Shown here piece by piece: positions 1 to 8,258 of a DNA stretch of 64,000 nt. The position numbers were made by a program, and so were the translations under genes. This stretch comes from Solwaraspora sp. WMMD1047 (GTDB lineage Bacteria > Actinomycetota > Actinomycetes > Mycobacteriales > Micromonosporaceae): NCBI RefSeq assembly GCF_029626155.1, contig NZ_JARUBL010000001.1, forward strand, positions 4,134,501 to 4,198,500. Reading direction: 5' to 3'. How positions within the stretch are numbered: the stretch's first letter is position 1; every line of letters begins with the position of its first letter. The notes under the pieces are model-generated. The model was not told where the DNA came from. It was given only the letters and a program-made list of their open reading frames with translations, and made no database searches.

Positions 1-90
1 GACATCGACCTGCTGATCAGCGACAGCGGCCTGGACGAGGATCTCGTCGCCGACCTGGAGACCGCCGGCGTACGGGTGGTGCGGGCATGA
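1..90 (+). CDS. DeoR-family transcriptional regulator, C-terminal end (partial)
   Basis: The window opens inside a gene whose last 29 codons read in frame 1 and end at a TGA. The tail (DIDLLISDSGLDEDLVADL) resembles the end of the sugar-phosphate-sensing domain of DeoR/GlpR repressors, which often finish with a D-x-L-I-[ST]-D motif followed by a short helix. The stop overlaps the next start codon as ATGA, so the gene is translationally coupled to the sugar-phosphate kinase and is probably the local regulator of the PTS operon. Only the C-terminus is visible, so the family call is an inference. Confidence 0.7.
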   Translation, partial: DIDLLISDSGLDEDLVADLETAGVRVVRA

Positions 91-1094
91 TCCTCACCGT
101 CACCCTGAACCCGAGCCTGGACCGGGCCGTCGAGATCGACCACCTGGCCCGGGGCGACGTGTTGCGGGCCGCCTCGGCCCGGCTCGATCCCGGCGGCAAG
201 GGCGTGAACGTCTCCCGGGCGCTGCTGGCCAACCGGGTGGCGTCGCGGGCGGTGCTGCCGTGCGGCGGCGACGAGGGCGCCCAACTCGTCCGGCTGCTCG
301 CCGCCGAGGGCGTCGACCTGTTCGCGGTGCCGATCGCCGGGCGGACCCGGTCGAACATCACGCTGGCCGAGCCGGACGGCACCGTGACCAAGATCAATGA
401 GCCCGGTCCCGGCCTGACTCCCGCCGAGTTCGAAGCCGTCACCGACCAGGTGCTGGCCGCCGCCAGACAGGCCGACTGGGTGGTGGTCTGCGGCAGCATC
501 CCGCCGGGGCTGCCGGTCGAGGCGTTCGGTCTGCTCTGCGAGCGTCTTGTCGACGCCGGCGCCCGGCTCGTGGTGGACACCAGCGGACCGCCCCTGCAGG
601 TGGCCGCCACCGCCGGGGCGGCGCTGCTGAAGCCGAACCGGGAGGAGCTGGCCGAGGCGGTCGGCCGCCGGATGGAGTCACTTGCCGACGTGGTGGCCGC
701 CGCCGAGCAACTGCGGTCCTGGGGTGCCGCGGCGGTGCTGGCCAGCCTCGGCGCCGACGGTGCCGTCCTGGTCGACGCCACCGGCGTGGTCAGCGGCGAC
801 TGCCCGGTGGCCCGACCGCGCAGCAGCGTCGGCGCCGGAGACGCACTGCTGGCCGGGTTCCTGGCCGCCGGCGCCGCCGGCCCGGCCGCCCTGGCGGAGG
901 GGCTGGCGTGGGGCGCCGCCGCGGTCCGGCTGCCGGGCAGCCGGATGCCCGGCCCGGCCGACCTGAACCGGGCGGACGTCCAGGTCCGCGACCGGACGGT
1001 CGAGTTCCGGTCCACCGCCCGGGACGCGCCGGCCCAGCCGCGGCCGGCCGAGGAGAAACGCCTGGTCCCGCAGAAGCCTCTCGCGAACGGTTGA
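87..1094 (+). CDS. fruK: PfkB-family sugar-phosphate kinase (1-phosphofructokinase type)
   Basis: 335-residue PfkB/ribokinase-fold kinase that phosphorylates a ketose monophosphate with ATP in the cytoplasm. It begins MILTVTLNPSLDRAV, as 1-phosphofructokinases and tagatose-6-phosphate kinases do. It carries the substrate-loop motif GGKGVNVSRAL near residue 37 and the C-terminal ATP/anion-hole signature SSVGAGDALLAGFLA near residue 247 with the catalytic Asp. The last ~40 residues are a polar, basic extension beyond the usual ~310 residues. The start overlaps the upstream DeoR stop (ATGA). Because the operon also carries an alcohol-type dehydrogenase, the substrate could be fructose-1-phosphate, tagatose-6-phosphate or another ketose phosphate; the sequence alone does not decide. 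Confidence 0.9.
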   Translation: MILTVTLNPSLDRAVEIDHLARGDVLRAASARLDPGGKGVNVSRALLANRVASRAVLPCGGDEGAQLVRLLAAEGVDLFAVPIAGRTRSNITLAEPDGTVTKINEPGPGLTPAEFEAVTDQVLAAARQADWVVVCGSIPPGLPVEAFGLLCERLVDAGARLVVDTSGPPLQVAATAGAALLKPNREELAEAVGRRMESLADVVAAAEQLRSWGAAAVLASLGADGAVLVDATGVVSGDCPVARPRSSVGAGDALLAGFLAAGAAGPAALAEGLAWGAAAVRLPGSRMPGPADLNRADVQVRDRTVEFRSTARDAPAQPRPAEEKRLVPQKPLANG

Positions 1095-1164
1095 CGGCGG
1101 CGGATCCACCCTGATGCTTCGCTGCCGATCCCCTCCCCACCCCCACCCTTAAGGAGCAGCACAC

Positions 1165-2316
1165 ATGGCAACCGACTACACACCCGCGGTGCAGGGCACC
1201 GGGGTCAAAGCCACCGTCCAGCGGATCGGCGGCCATCTCGCCGGGATGGTGATGCCCAACATCGGGGCGTTCATCGCCTGGGGCCTGATCACCGCCCTGT
1301 TCATCCCGACCGGCTGGATCCCGAACGAGACCCTGGCCGAGCTCGTCGATCCCATGATCGCGTACCTGCTGCCGCTGCTCATCGGCTACACCGGCGGCAA
1401 GCTGGTGCACGGCCAGCGCGGCGCGGTGGTCGGCGCGATCGCCACCATGGGTCTGGTGGTCGGCGCCGACGTGCCGATGTTCCTCGGCGCGATGATCATC
1501 GGCCCGCTGACCGCGTACCTGCTGAAGCTCTTCGACGGGCTGGTCGAGAACCGGATCAAGCCGGGCTTCGAGATGCTGGTGAACAACTTCTCGGCCGGCA
1601 TCATCGGCGGCGTGATGGCGATCGCCGGCCTGCTGGCGATCGGACCGGTCATCGAGACCATCACCAACGCCGCCGGGGACGCCGTCGACTGGCTGGTCGA
1701 CAACAGCCTGCTGCCGTTCGTCTCGGTCCTGGTCGAGCCGGCCAAGGTGCTCTTCCTGAACAACGCCATCAACCACGGCGTCTTCACCCCGCTCGGCGCG
1801 GCCGAGTCGGCCGCCGACGGCAAGTCGATCCTGTTCATGATCGAGACGAACCCCGGGCCGGGCCTCGGCCTGCTGCTGGCCTTCATGTTCTTCGGTCCCC
1901 GGCTGCTGCGCTCCAGCACCCCGGCCGCGATCGTCATCCAGTTCCTCGGCGGCATCCACGAGATCTACTTCCCGTACGTGCTGATGAAGCCCCGGCTGAT
2001 CATCGCGATGATCGTCGGTGGCGCCTCCGGTGTGCTGACCTTCATGGCCACCGGCGCCGGACTGGTCGCCGCCCCGTCCCCGGGGAGTATCTTCGCCTAC
2101 CTCGCCGTCGCGCCCAGGGGCGGCTGGTTCGCCGTCGTACTCGGCGTGCTGATCTCCGCGGCGGTGACCTTCGCGGTCGCCTCGGCGCTGCTCGGCTTCG
2201 GTCGGCTGGAGCGCGATGAGCCGACCGACGGGCAGGACGACCCGGCGACCGCCGGGCAGCCGCAGGACTCCACCACCGCCGGCGGGCGCACCGCCGGCCA
2301 GCCGGTCACCACCTGA
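1165..2316 (+). CDS. mtlA: PTS mannitol-type transporter subunit EIIC
   Basis: 383-residue integral membrane permease domain of the Fru/Mtl PTS family. It begins with the mannitol-EIIC pattern (VQRIGGHLAGMVMPNIGAF), has about eight hydrophobic segments, and contains the diagnostic GGIHEIYFPYVLMKPRL loop near residue 260. Here the C domain stands alone and the B and A domains are separate downstream genes, whereas E. coli MtlA is one CBA polypeptide. After the last membrane segment comes a hydrophilic Thr/Gly/Gln-rich tail of about 35 residues. A good Shine-Dalgarno (AAGGAG, about 1151) precedes the ATG. The 70 bp gap from the kinase gene shows no clear terminator. Family membership is clear, but the transported polyol or sugar is not proven. 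Confidence 0.93.
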   Translation: MATDYTPAVQGTGVKATVQRIGGHLAGMVMPNIGAFIAWGLITALFIPTGWIPNETLAELVDPMIAYLLPLLIGYTGGKLVHGQRGAVVGAIATMGLVVGADVPMFLGAMIIGPLTAYLLKLFDGLVENRIKPGFEMLVNNFSAGIIGGVMAIAGLLAIGPVIETITNAAGDAVDWLVDNSLLPFVSVLVEPAKVLFLNNAINHGVFTPLGAAESAADGKSILFMIETNPGPGLGLLLAFMFFGPRLLRSSTPAAIVIQFLGGIHEIYFPYVLMKPRLIIAMIVGGASGVLTFMATGAGLVAAPSPGSIFAYLAVAPRGGWFAVVLGVLISAAVTFAVASALLGFGRLERDEPTDGQDDPATAGQPQDSTTAGGRTAGQPVTT

Positions 2317-2372
2317 CGGCCGGCATCACCGACCCGGACCGCAACCCACCCACCACGGAAGGTGTGAGCCGA

Positions 2373-2681
2373 ATGGCCACCATCAACGGAGCAGAGATCC
2401 GCAAGGTCGTCGTCGCCTGCGACGCCGGCATGGGCAGCAGCGTCATGCTCGCCAGCCAGCTCCGCAAGCAGTTGCAGAAGCAGCAGGTCACGGTCGAGCA
2501 CACCCCGGTCAACTCGATCCCGGCCGATGCCGACGTGGTGGTCTGCCACACCGGACTGGCCGCCCGGGCCCGGGGCAGCGCGCCGGGCAAGGTGATCGTT
2601 CCGGTCCAGGTGTTCATCGGCGACCCCGCCGTGGCCAAGCTGGTGAAGGCCGTGCAGAGCGGCGGCCAGGTCGATGGCTGA
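2373..2681 (+). CDS. PTS mannitol-type EIIB phosphocarrier
   Basis: 102-residue stand-alone EIIB domain that passes phosphate from EIIA to the sugar carried by EIIC. The P-loop-like motif VVVACDAGMGSSVM carries the phosphorylated cysteine (Cys16), followed by the typical alternating alpha/beta fold (VTVEHTPVNSIPADADVVVCH). A GTG nine bases upstream is in frame, but GGAAGG at 2357-2362 lies ten bases before the ATG at 2373, so the ATG is preferred. The 3' end overlaps the EIIA start by eight bases, which implies coupled translation and fixed EIIB:EIIA stoichiometry. Confidence 0.92.
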   Translation: MATINGAEIRKVVVACDAGMGSSVMLASQLRKQLQKQQVTVEHTPVNSIPADADVVVCHTGLAARARGSAPGKVIVPVQVFIGDPAVAKLVKAVQSGGQVDG

Positions 2682-3141
2682 ACAGCTCGGATCGCCCGGC
2701 GCGCTGTTGGAGCGCCGGGCGGTCCGGTTGACCGAGCAGGCCGCCGACCGGGACGACGCGATCCGCAGGTGCGGCCAGACCCTGATCGAGATCGGCGCGG
2801 TCGAACCCGGCTACCTCGACGCGATGCTGGAGCGGGAGCGGTCCGTCTCCACCTACGTCGGGGAGGGGGTGGCCATCCCACACGGCACCCTGGCCGGCAA
2901 GGACGCGGTGCACCGGGACGCGCTGGCGGTGCTGCGCTTCCCGGCCGGGGTGGACTGGGGCGGTTCCCCGGTCACCGTCTGCGTGGCGATCGCCGCCCGC
3001 GGCGACGGCCACGTCGCCCTGTTGTCCGAACTCGCCCAGATCCTGCTGGACCCGGACCGGGCCCGGCAACTGCGCGAGGCGACCGAGATAGCTGACGTAC
3101 TCCGGCTGTTGGAGCCGGTTGGAGAGGAGAACCCGCGGTGA
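2674..3141 (+). CDS. PTS fructose/mannitol-type EIIA
   Basis: 155-residue EIIA domain (PTS_EIIA_2 family), the cytosolic phosphocarrier between HPr and EIIB. The phosphorylated histidine is His70 in GEGVAIPHGT, preceded by the conserved segment ERERSVSTYVGEG. The N-terminal ~30 residues fit the helix seen in mannitol EIIA. It overlaps EIIB upstream (ATGGCTGA) and the dehydrogenase downstream (GTGA), so it sits in the middle of a tightly coupled operon. Length and motif agree with the family; the sugar is set by EIIC. Confidence 0.92.
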   Translation: MAEQLGSPGALLERRAVRLTEQAADRDDAIRRCGQTLIEIGAVEPGYLDAMLERERSVSTYVGEGVAIPHGTLAGKDAVHRDALAVLRFPAGVDWGGSPVTVCVAIAARGDGHVALLSELAQILLDPDRARQLREATEIADVLRLLEPVGEENPR

Positions 3142-4178
3142 AGGTCGTCCGATTCCACGCACCCGGCGACGTCCGGATCGAGGACGCGCCGGAACCGAAC
3201 CCGGGTCCCGGGGACGTCAAGATCCGGGTTCGGGCCTGTTCCACCTGCGGCACCGACGTGAAGATCTCCAAGTTCGGGCACCACCACATCTCCCCACCCC
3301 GGGTGATGGGGCACGAGATCGCCGGCGAGGTGACCGAGGTCGGCGCCGGCGTCGACGACTGGCAGCCCGGTGACCGGGTCCAGGTGATCGCGGCGATCCC
3401 GTGCGGCCGGTGCGCCGAGTGCCGGCGCGGGCGGATGACCGTCTGCCCGAACCAGGAATCGATGGGCTACCACTACGACGGCGGCTTCGCCGAGTATCTG
3501 GTGGTCCCGGCGAAGGTGCTGGCGGTGGGAGGGCTGAACCGGATCCCCGCCGGCCTCGGGTACGCCGAGGCCTCCGTCGCCGAGCCGCTCGCCTGTGTCC
3601 TCAACGGACAGGAGCTGGCCCGGGTCGGCCCCGGCGACGACGTGGTCGTGATGGGCTCCGGGCCGATCGGCTGCCTGCACGTACGGTTGGCCCGGTCGCG
3701 CGGGGCCGCCCGGGTCTTCCTCGTCGACGTGAACCGGGAACGGCTGGACCTGGCCGCCGGTCTGGTCGCGCCGGACGGCACGGTCTGCGCGGCGGAGACC
3801 GACCCGGTCGACGGCATTCTCAAGCTGACCGACGGCCGGGGAGCCGACGTCGTGATCACCGCGACCGCCGCCGGCGCCGCCCAGGAGCAGGCGCTGCAGA
3901 TGGCCGCCCGGCAGGGCCGGATCAGCTTCTTCGGCGGCCTGCCGAAGGACAACCCGATCATCGCCTGCGACTCCAACCTGGTGCACTACCGCGAGTTGAC
4001 GATCGTCGGCGCGAACGGCTCGAGCCCCGCCCACAACGCCCAGGCGCTGGAGCTGATCGCCTCGGGCGCGGTGCCGGTGACCGACCTGATCACGCACCGG
4101 TTGCCGGCCTCGGCGGCGCTCGACGCGTTCGACATCGTGGCCCGGGGCGAGGCCATCAAGGTGACCATCGAACCCTGA
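3138..4178 (+). CDS. Zinc-dependent MDR dehydrogenase (polyol or polyol-phosphate dehydrogenase-like)
   Basis: 346-residue medium-chain zinc dehydrogenase of the sorbitol/threonine/galactitol-1-phosphate type. The catalytic zinc region contains ACSTCGTDVKI and a GHE motif (RVMGHEIAGEV). The structural zinc site has four cysteines (CGRCAECRRGRMTVC), and the Rossmann motif is VVVMGSGPIGCL near residue 170. It should oxidise a secondary alcohol with NAD(P)+. Its start GTG overlaps the EIIA stop (GTGA), so it is cotranslated with the PTS. That placement suggests it oxidises the imported hexitol phosphate to a ketose phosphate, which the PfkB kinase would then phosphorylate. This role is inferred from context; the family assignment is secure. 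Confidence 0.9.
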   Translation: MKVVRFHAPGDVRIEDAPEPNPGPGDVKIRVRACSTCGTDVKISKFGHHHISPPRVMGHEIAGEVTEVGAGVDDWQPGDRVQVIAAIPCGRCAECRRGRMTVCPNQESMGYHYDGGFAEYLVVPAKVLAVGGLNRIPAGLGYAEASVAEPLACVLNGQELARVGPGDDVVVMGSGPIGCLHVRLARSRGAARVFLVDVNRERLDLAAGLVAPDGTVCAAETDPVDGILKLTDGRGADVVITATAAGAAQEQALQMAARQGRISFFGGLPKDNPIIACDSNLVHYRELTIVGANGSSPAHNAQALELIASGAVPVTDLITHRLPASAALDAFDIVARGEAIKVTIEP

Positions 4179-4189
4179 GAGGGGAAGCC

Positions 4190-4504
4190 ATGCCCACCCG
4201 AACCGTGACCGTGGGATCGGCGAGCGGCCTGCACGCCCGACCCGCCGCGCTCTTCGTGGCGGCGGCGGCCGCCCAGTCCGTACCGGTGACCATCCGGACC
4301 GGCGACCGGCCGGCGGTGCCCGCCCGCAGCATGCTCTCGGTCCTCGCCCTCGGCGCCCGGCAGGGCACCGAGGTCGTCCTGGCGGCCGACGGCGACGGCG
4401 CCGACGCGGCCCTCGACGAGCTCGCCGCACTGCTCGCCCGCGACCTCGACGCCGAGGACGCGACCGACACACCGACCGCGCAGGGGGAGCCCGCGGATGC
4501 CTGA
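4190..4504 (+). CDS. ptsH: Phosphocarrier protein HPr
   Basis: 104-residue HPr. The active-site motif SGLHARPAA carries the phosphorylated His15, and Ser47 in PARSMLSVLALG matches the regulatory serine region. The protein is slightly longer than the usual ~88 residues because of an acidic tail (DLDAEDATDTPTAQ). GAGGGGAAG lies just ahead of the ATG. The gene ends in an eight-base overlap with ptsI (ATGCCTGA). General PTS genes inside a sugar-specific operon mean that the whole phosphorelay can be induced together with its permease. Confidence 0.95.
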   Translation: MPTRTVTVGSASGLHARPAALFVAAAAAQSVPVTIRTGDRPAVPARSMLSVLALGARQGTEVVLAADGDGADAALDELAALLARDLDAEDATDTPTAQGEPADA

Positions 4505-6179
4505 CCCGGCGAACGCGGACACCCGGACCGGCACCGCCACCCTGACCGGAATCGGGGTCAGCCCGGGGCTGGCGGCAGGGCCCGTGCACCGGGTCGCGCC
4601 GCCGCCCCGGCTCCCCCCGGCCACCCCGGTCACCGACCCGGCGGCCGAGGTCGATCGGGCCGTCGAGGCCCTGGCCACGGTCGCCGCCGAACTGAACCGG
4701 CGGGCCGGCGCCGCCACCGACGCGACCGCCGCCGAGATCCTGCGGGCCCAGGTGATGATGGCCGAGGATCCGGTGCTGCGGGAGGCCGTCGAGGCAGCGG
4801 TGGGCGAGGGCCAGGACGCCCCGCACGCCATCCGGCAGGCGCTGCTGGCCCATCGGGCGGCGTTCGAGGCCGCCGGCGGCTACCTGGCCGAACGGGTGGC
4901 CGATCTCGACGACCTGCGCGATCGGGCGGTCGCCGCCTGCCTGGGCGAACCGATGCCGGGCATCCCGGACCCGGGCCGGCCGTTCGTGCTGGTCGCCCGG
5001 GACCTCGCCCCGGCCGACACCGCGGGGCTGGACCCCGGCCGGGTGCTGGCGCTGGTCACCGCGGCCGGCGGGCCGACCAGCCACACCGCGATCGTGGCCC
5101 GGTCACTCGGCCTGCCCGCGGTGGTCCGCTGCCCCGAGGTGCTCGACCTGACGGACGGCACACTGGTCAGCGTCGACGGCGCGACCGGGCAGGTGCGGGC
5201 CGGGATCGACCCGGACACCGTCGAGGGGGTCCAGGACCGGGAACGCCGGCGGCGTGACCGGGTGGCCGCCTCGACCGGACCCGGGCGTACCGCCGACGGC
5301 CACCGGGTCGCCCTGCTGGCCAACATCGGTTCGGTCCGCGACCTCACCGGAGAGGTCGAGGGGGTCGGCCTGTTCCGCACCGAGCTGCTCTACCTCGACC
5401 GCACCGAGCCGCCGGGCCACGACGAACAGGTCGCGGCGTACGCGGAGGTGTTCCGCGCGATGGCCGGGCGCCGGGTGGTCCTGCGGACGTTGGACGCCGG
5501 CGCGGACAAGCCGCTGCCCTTTCTCGACCAGGGCGACGAACCCAACCCGGCGCTCGGGGTCCGCGGGCTGCGTACCGCCCGGAGCCGGCCGGACGTGCTG
5601 GCCGGCCAGCTGGACGCGGTCGCGGAGGCGGCCCGGGCCGCCGACGCCGAGGTCTGGGTGATGGCCCCGATGGTCACCACCGCCGCCGAGGCGGCCGAGT
5701 TCGCCGACCGGTGCCGGGCGGCGGGCCTGCCGACGGCAGGCGCGATGGTGGAGGTCCCCGCGGCGGCGCTGCGCGCCGGCGCCCTGCTGGGCGCGGTCGA
5801 CTTTCTCAGCATCGGCACCAACGACCTGAGCCAGTACGCGTTCGCCGCCGACCGGCAGTGCGGCGACCTGGCCGACCTGCTCGACCCCTGGCAGCCGGTG
5901 CTGCTGGAACTGATCGCGGGCTGCGCCGCCGCCGGCCGGGCAGCCGGCAAGCCGGTCGGTGTCTGCGGCGAGGCGGCGGCCGATCCGGGACTGGCGGTGG
6001 TGCTCACCGGTCTCGGGGTGACCAGCCTGTCGATGTCCGCCCGCTCGGTGCCCGCGGTCCGGGCCGCCCTCGCGGAGCACACCCTGGCCGACTGCCGCCG
6101 GCTCGCCGAGGCGGCGCTCGCCGCCGGCGACGCCGCGGCCGCCCGGGCGGTGCTGGCCACCGCGGCAGCCGCGGGATGA
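4497..6179 (+). CDS. ptsI: PTS Enzyme I (phosphoenolpyruvate-protein phosphotransferase)
   Basis: 560-residue Enzyme I that takes phosphate from PEP and passes it to HPr. The N-terminal domain carries the phospho-His motif GGPTSHTAIVARSLGLPAVV (His196). The C-terminal PEP-binding barrel shows EGVGLFRTELLYLDR, ALGVRGLRTARSRPDVL, GAMVEVPAAAL, SIGTNDLSQYAFAADR and the catalytic-cysteine segment KPVGVCGEAAADP. Length is normal. It is the last gene of the operon: three bases after the stop begins a strong GC hairpin (6183-6219). Confidence 0.96.
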   Translation: MPDPANADTRTGTATLTGIGVSPGLAAGPVHRVAPPPRLPPATPVTDPAAEVDRAVEALATVAAELNRRAGAATDATAAEILRAQVMMAEDPVLREAVEAAVGEGQDAPHAIRQALLAHRAAFEAAGGYLAERVADLDDLRDRAVAACLGEPMPGIPDPGRPFVLVARDLAPADTAGLDPGRVLALVTAAGGPTSHTAIVARSLGLPAVVRCPEVLDLTDGTLVSVDGATGQVRAGIDPDTVEGVQDRERRRRDRVAASTGPGRTADGHRVALLANIGSVRDLTGEVEGVGLFRTELLYLDRTEPPGHDEQVAAYAEVFRAMAGRRVVLRTLDAGADKPLPFLDQGDEPNPALGVRGLRTARSRPDVLAGQLDAVAEAARAADAEVWVMAPMVTTAAEAAEFADRCRAAGLPTAGAMVEVPAAALRAGALLGAVDFLSIGTNDLSQYAFAADRQCGDLADLLDPWQPVLLELIAGCAAAGRAAGKPVGVCGEAAADPGLAVVLTGLGVTSLSMSARSVPAVRAALAEHTLADCRRLAEAALAAGDAAAARAVLATAAAAG

Positions 6180-6182
6180 CGC

Positions 6183-6219
6183 CCGCGCGGGTCCGGGGGC
6201 GCGACCCGGACCCGCGCGG
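6183..6219 (+). terminator. Rho-independent-like hairpin after ptsI
   Basis: Perfect 14-bp inverted repeat (CCGCGCGGGTCCGG at 6183-6196 and its complement at 6206-6219) with a nine-base loop, starting three bases after the ptsI stop. No U-tract follows, as is common for actinobacterial terminators. Confidence 0.75.
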
Positions 6220-6405
6220 CGGCTGACCCGACCGGTGCGCGTATTCGATCACGATTGGCGGCTGAATTGCGACGGCTGGTCGGACCCCGATCCGGCCGGT
6301 GGCGAACGGTGCGGCCACGCCGAAAGCGGCAATGAGTTGCACAATTATCGTCCGATGAGTCAAAATCGATCCCTACCCGAATTCGCGCACGAGGAGTGAT
6401 CGACC
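6220..6405 (+). promoter_or_regulatory. lsr2 upstream region
   Basis: This gene-free stretch is clearly less GC-rich than its surroundings (for example AATTGCGACGG, CACAATTATCG, GTCAAAATCG). That fits a promoter and, for Lsr2, an autoregulatory target, because Lsr2 prefers AT-rich DNA. GAGGAG at about 6389 is a good ribosome-binding site for the ATG at 6406. No convincing -35/-10 pair was fixed. Confidence 0.4.
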
Positions 6406-6753
6406 ATGGCCAAACAAGTAATCACGCTTCTGACCGACGACCTGGACGGCAGCGAGGCCGATCGCACGGTGGAGTTCGGCCTCGATGGCGTGACCTACAC
6501 CATCGATCTCTCCGAGAAGAACGTGGGTAAGCTCCGGCAGGCCCTCAATGTCTACATCGACGCAGGCAGCCGCGTCGGGCGCGGCGGCAACGAGAGCCGG
6601 CGCGGCGGCCGGCGCGGCAACGGTGGAGCGCCGACCCGCAGCGACCGCGACCAGAACCGGGCGATCCGCGAATGGGCCGTCAAGAACGGCTACGACATTT
6701 CCGAGCGGGGCCGGATTCCGGCCTCGGTGGTGACGGCCTACAACAATCACTGA
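6406..6753 (+). CDS. lsr2: Lsr2 nucleoid-associated xenogeneic silencer
   Basis: 115-residue Lsr2 protein, a histone-like protein that bridges DNA and silences AT-rich, often acquired, genes in actinobacteria. The N-terminal dimerisation beta-sheet begins [15 protein letters not shown] and includes [20 protein letters not shown] Gly/Arg-rich linker (about residues 54-80) follows. The C-terminal DNA-binding domain ([19 protein letters not shown]) contains the minor-groove RGR motif of the AT-hook-like loop. Length is typical. The convergent L,D-transpeptidase gene lies downstream across a shared terminator. Confidence 0.96.
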   Translation: MAKQVITLLTDDLDGSEADRTVEFGLDGVTYTIDLSEKNVGKLRQALNVYIDAGSRVGRGGNESRRGGRRGNGGAPTRSDRDQNRAIREWAVKNGYDISERGRIPASVVTAYNNH

Positions 6754-6786
6754 CCGGGCACGCGGGTCGTGCCGGCGGGCCGGCGG

Positions 6787-6835
6787 ACGTGGACAACGTG
6801 GTGCGGGGTCAATGCCCGGCCCACGTTGTCCACGT
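6787..6835. terminator. Bidirectional terminator between lsr2 and the L,D-transpeptidase
   Basis: Perfect 15-bp inverted repeat (ACGTGGACAACGTGG at 6787-6801, complement at 6821-6835) with a 19-base loop, between the 3' ends of two convergent genes. The symmetry and position support termination in both directions. Confidence 0.75.
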
Positions 6836-6846
6836 AATCGGGCGGG

Positions 6847-8130
6847 CTAGCCGCCCTCGTTGGCTGACGGTGCGCTATCCGGTCCGGCACTCGGCGTCGG
6901 TGCCCCGGTGCCGGCGGGCGCGGCCCCGGCCGGCGCGCTCGGGTCCGGTTTCGGTTCGAGGCCGGCCGGTACCGGCAGGGCGCTGCCCTTGACGTATTCG
7001 GCCCAGCTCTGGTCCCAGACGGTCCATCCATTTCCCGGGTCGAGTTGGACCTCGGTGCCGGAGATCGTGACCAGGTCGCCGACCTGCGTCGTCTCCATCA
7101 GCCAGGCCGCGTTATCACTCGACACGTTCGTGCAACCGTGTGACACGTTGCGGCTGCCCTGGTCGCCGACCGACCAGGGAGCGGCGTGGATGAATTCCCC
7201 GCCCCAGGTCAACCGCTGGGCATCGGAGACGGTCACCACGTAGCCGCCATCCGGGTCGTCCCGGGTGTCGAAGACCGTCGAGTCGTGCTTCTCCATGATC
7301 ACCATTTTGCCGCTGGACGTCGGCGTGCTCGGTTTGCCGAGGCTGACCGGGATCTTTCTGATCAGCCGGTCGTCCCGGAAAACCGACATCTGCTTCGTCC
7401 GGTTGTCGATGTCCAGCGTCAGCTTGCCGCCGATCCGAGCCGTCGCGGTCCGATCCGCGTCGCCGTACCTGTTCCCGCCCAGCGGCAGCCCGTCGAGAGC
7501 CGCCCGGACGGTGATGGTGGTACCCGATCGCCAGAAGTCCGGCGCCCGGTAGGAGACCTGCCGACCATTCTCCGTCCAGGCCCACACGCCCGGCTGCGGC
7601 GGATCCGTCGTCACGAAGAGCCGGCGCTGCACGTCGGCCCGGGCCGACTCGGCAATCCCCTCCTCGAACGAGAGGGTCACCGGCATCGCGACCCCGTAGG
7701 TCCGGTCGCTCTCCAGGTAGAGGGTGCTGGCGGTCCGGCGGGTCGGCTTGTCCATTGTGGTGAACCGGGTACTCGCTGTGGTGTTCTGCCCGGCGTCGTT
7801 CGTCGCCACCACCTCGGCCTGGTACGTCCGCTTCGGCTTGAGCGGACCGGCCGGCACCCACGAGGTGCCGTCGGCACGCAGTTCGCCGTCGACCCGGCCA
7901 CCCCGGTCGTCGGTGACCTGCACGGCGGTTATCCGGCCGCCGGTGACCGTGGTGGCGATCTCGGCGCTCAGGGGCACATCCTTCGCATCCGCCGCCGGAG
8001 CCACCGACAGCGTGGCGGCCGGCGGCGGCGCCGGGCGCGGCCGGCGCTCGCTCGTGCACGACGTCAGCAGCAGCGACCCGGTCGTCGCCACAGCCGTCAA
8101 CAGCAGTACCCCTTGTCGCCTCCACACCAT
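6847..8130 (-). CDS. Lipoprotein L,D-transpeptidase with Ig-like domains
   Basis: 427-residue exported L,D-transpeptidase that makes 3-3 cross-links in peptidoglycan. A signal peptide ends in the lipobox LLTSC (Cys25), so the mature protein is a lipoprotein. Two Ig-like beta domains follow (about residues 40-125 and 135-230). The YkuD catalytic domain (about 236-360) has FIHAAPW (His315) and SRNVSHGCTNVS with the catalytic Cys333. This is the Ldt(Mt2)-like architecture. The C-terminus is a Pro/Ala-rich tail. The first in-frame start, 12 codons upstream, would place charged residues before the signal peptide, so the ATG at 8130 is chosen. Confidence 0.93.
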   Translation of the reverse strand: MVWRRQGVLLLTAVATTGSLLLTSCTSERRPRPAPPPAATLSVAPAADAKDVPLSAEIATTVTGGRITAVQVTDDRGGRVDGELRADGTSWVPAGPLKPKRTYQAEVVATNDAGQNTTASTRFTTMDKPTRRTASTLYLESDRTYGVAMPVTLSFEEGIAESARADVQRRLFVTTDPPQPGVWAWTENGRQVSYRAPDFWRSGTTITVRAALDGLPLGGNRYGDADRTATARIGGKLTLDIDNRTKQMSVFRDDRLIRKIPVSLGKPSTPTSSGKMVIMEKHDSTVFDTRDDPDGGYVVTVSDAQRLTWGGEFIHAAPWSVGDQGSRNVSHGCTNVSSDNAAWLMETTQVGDLVTISGTEVQLDPGNGWTVWDQSWAEYVKGSALPVPAGLEPKPDPSAPAGAAPAGTGAPTPSAGPDSAPSANEGG

Positions 8131-8258
8131 CGCCCCCACCCCCGCTTCGTCGCGTCCTGACCACATTCTGTATTGGCAGGATCACCGAGGAGGGGGTTCG
8201 GTCGAGTTGCGACAACCCGAACCGGACGCGCGACCCGAACGGCCGCGAGGGGAACTTT

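Noticed and set aside
2853-5084. Long minus-strand frame opposite EIIA, dehydrogenase, HPr and Enzyme I
   Set aside because: Compositional shadow; no start context and no recognisable domain.
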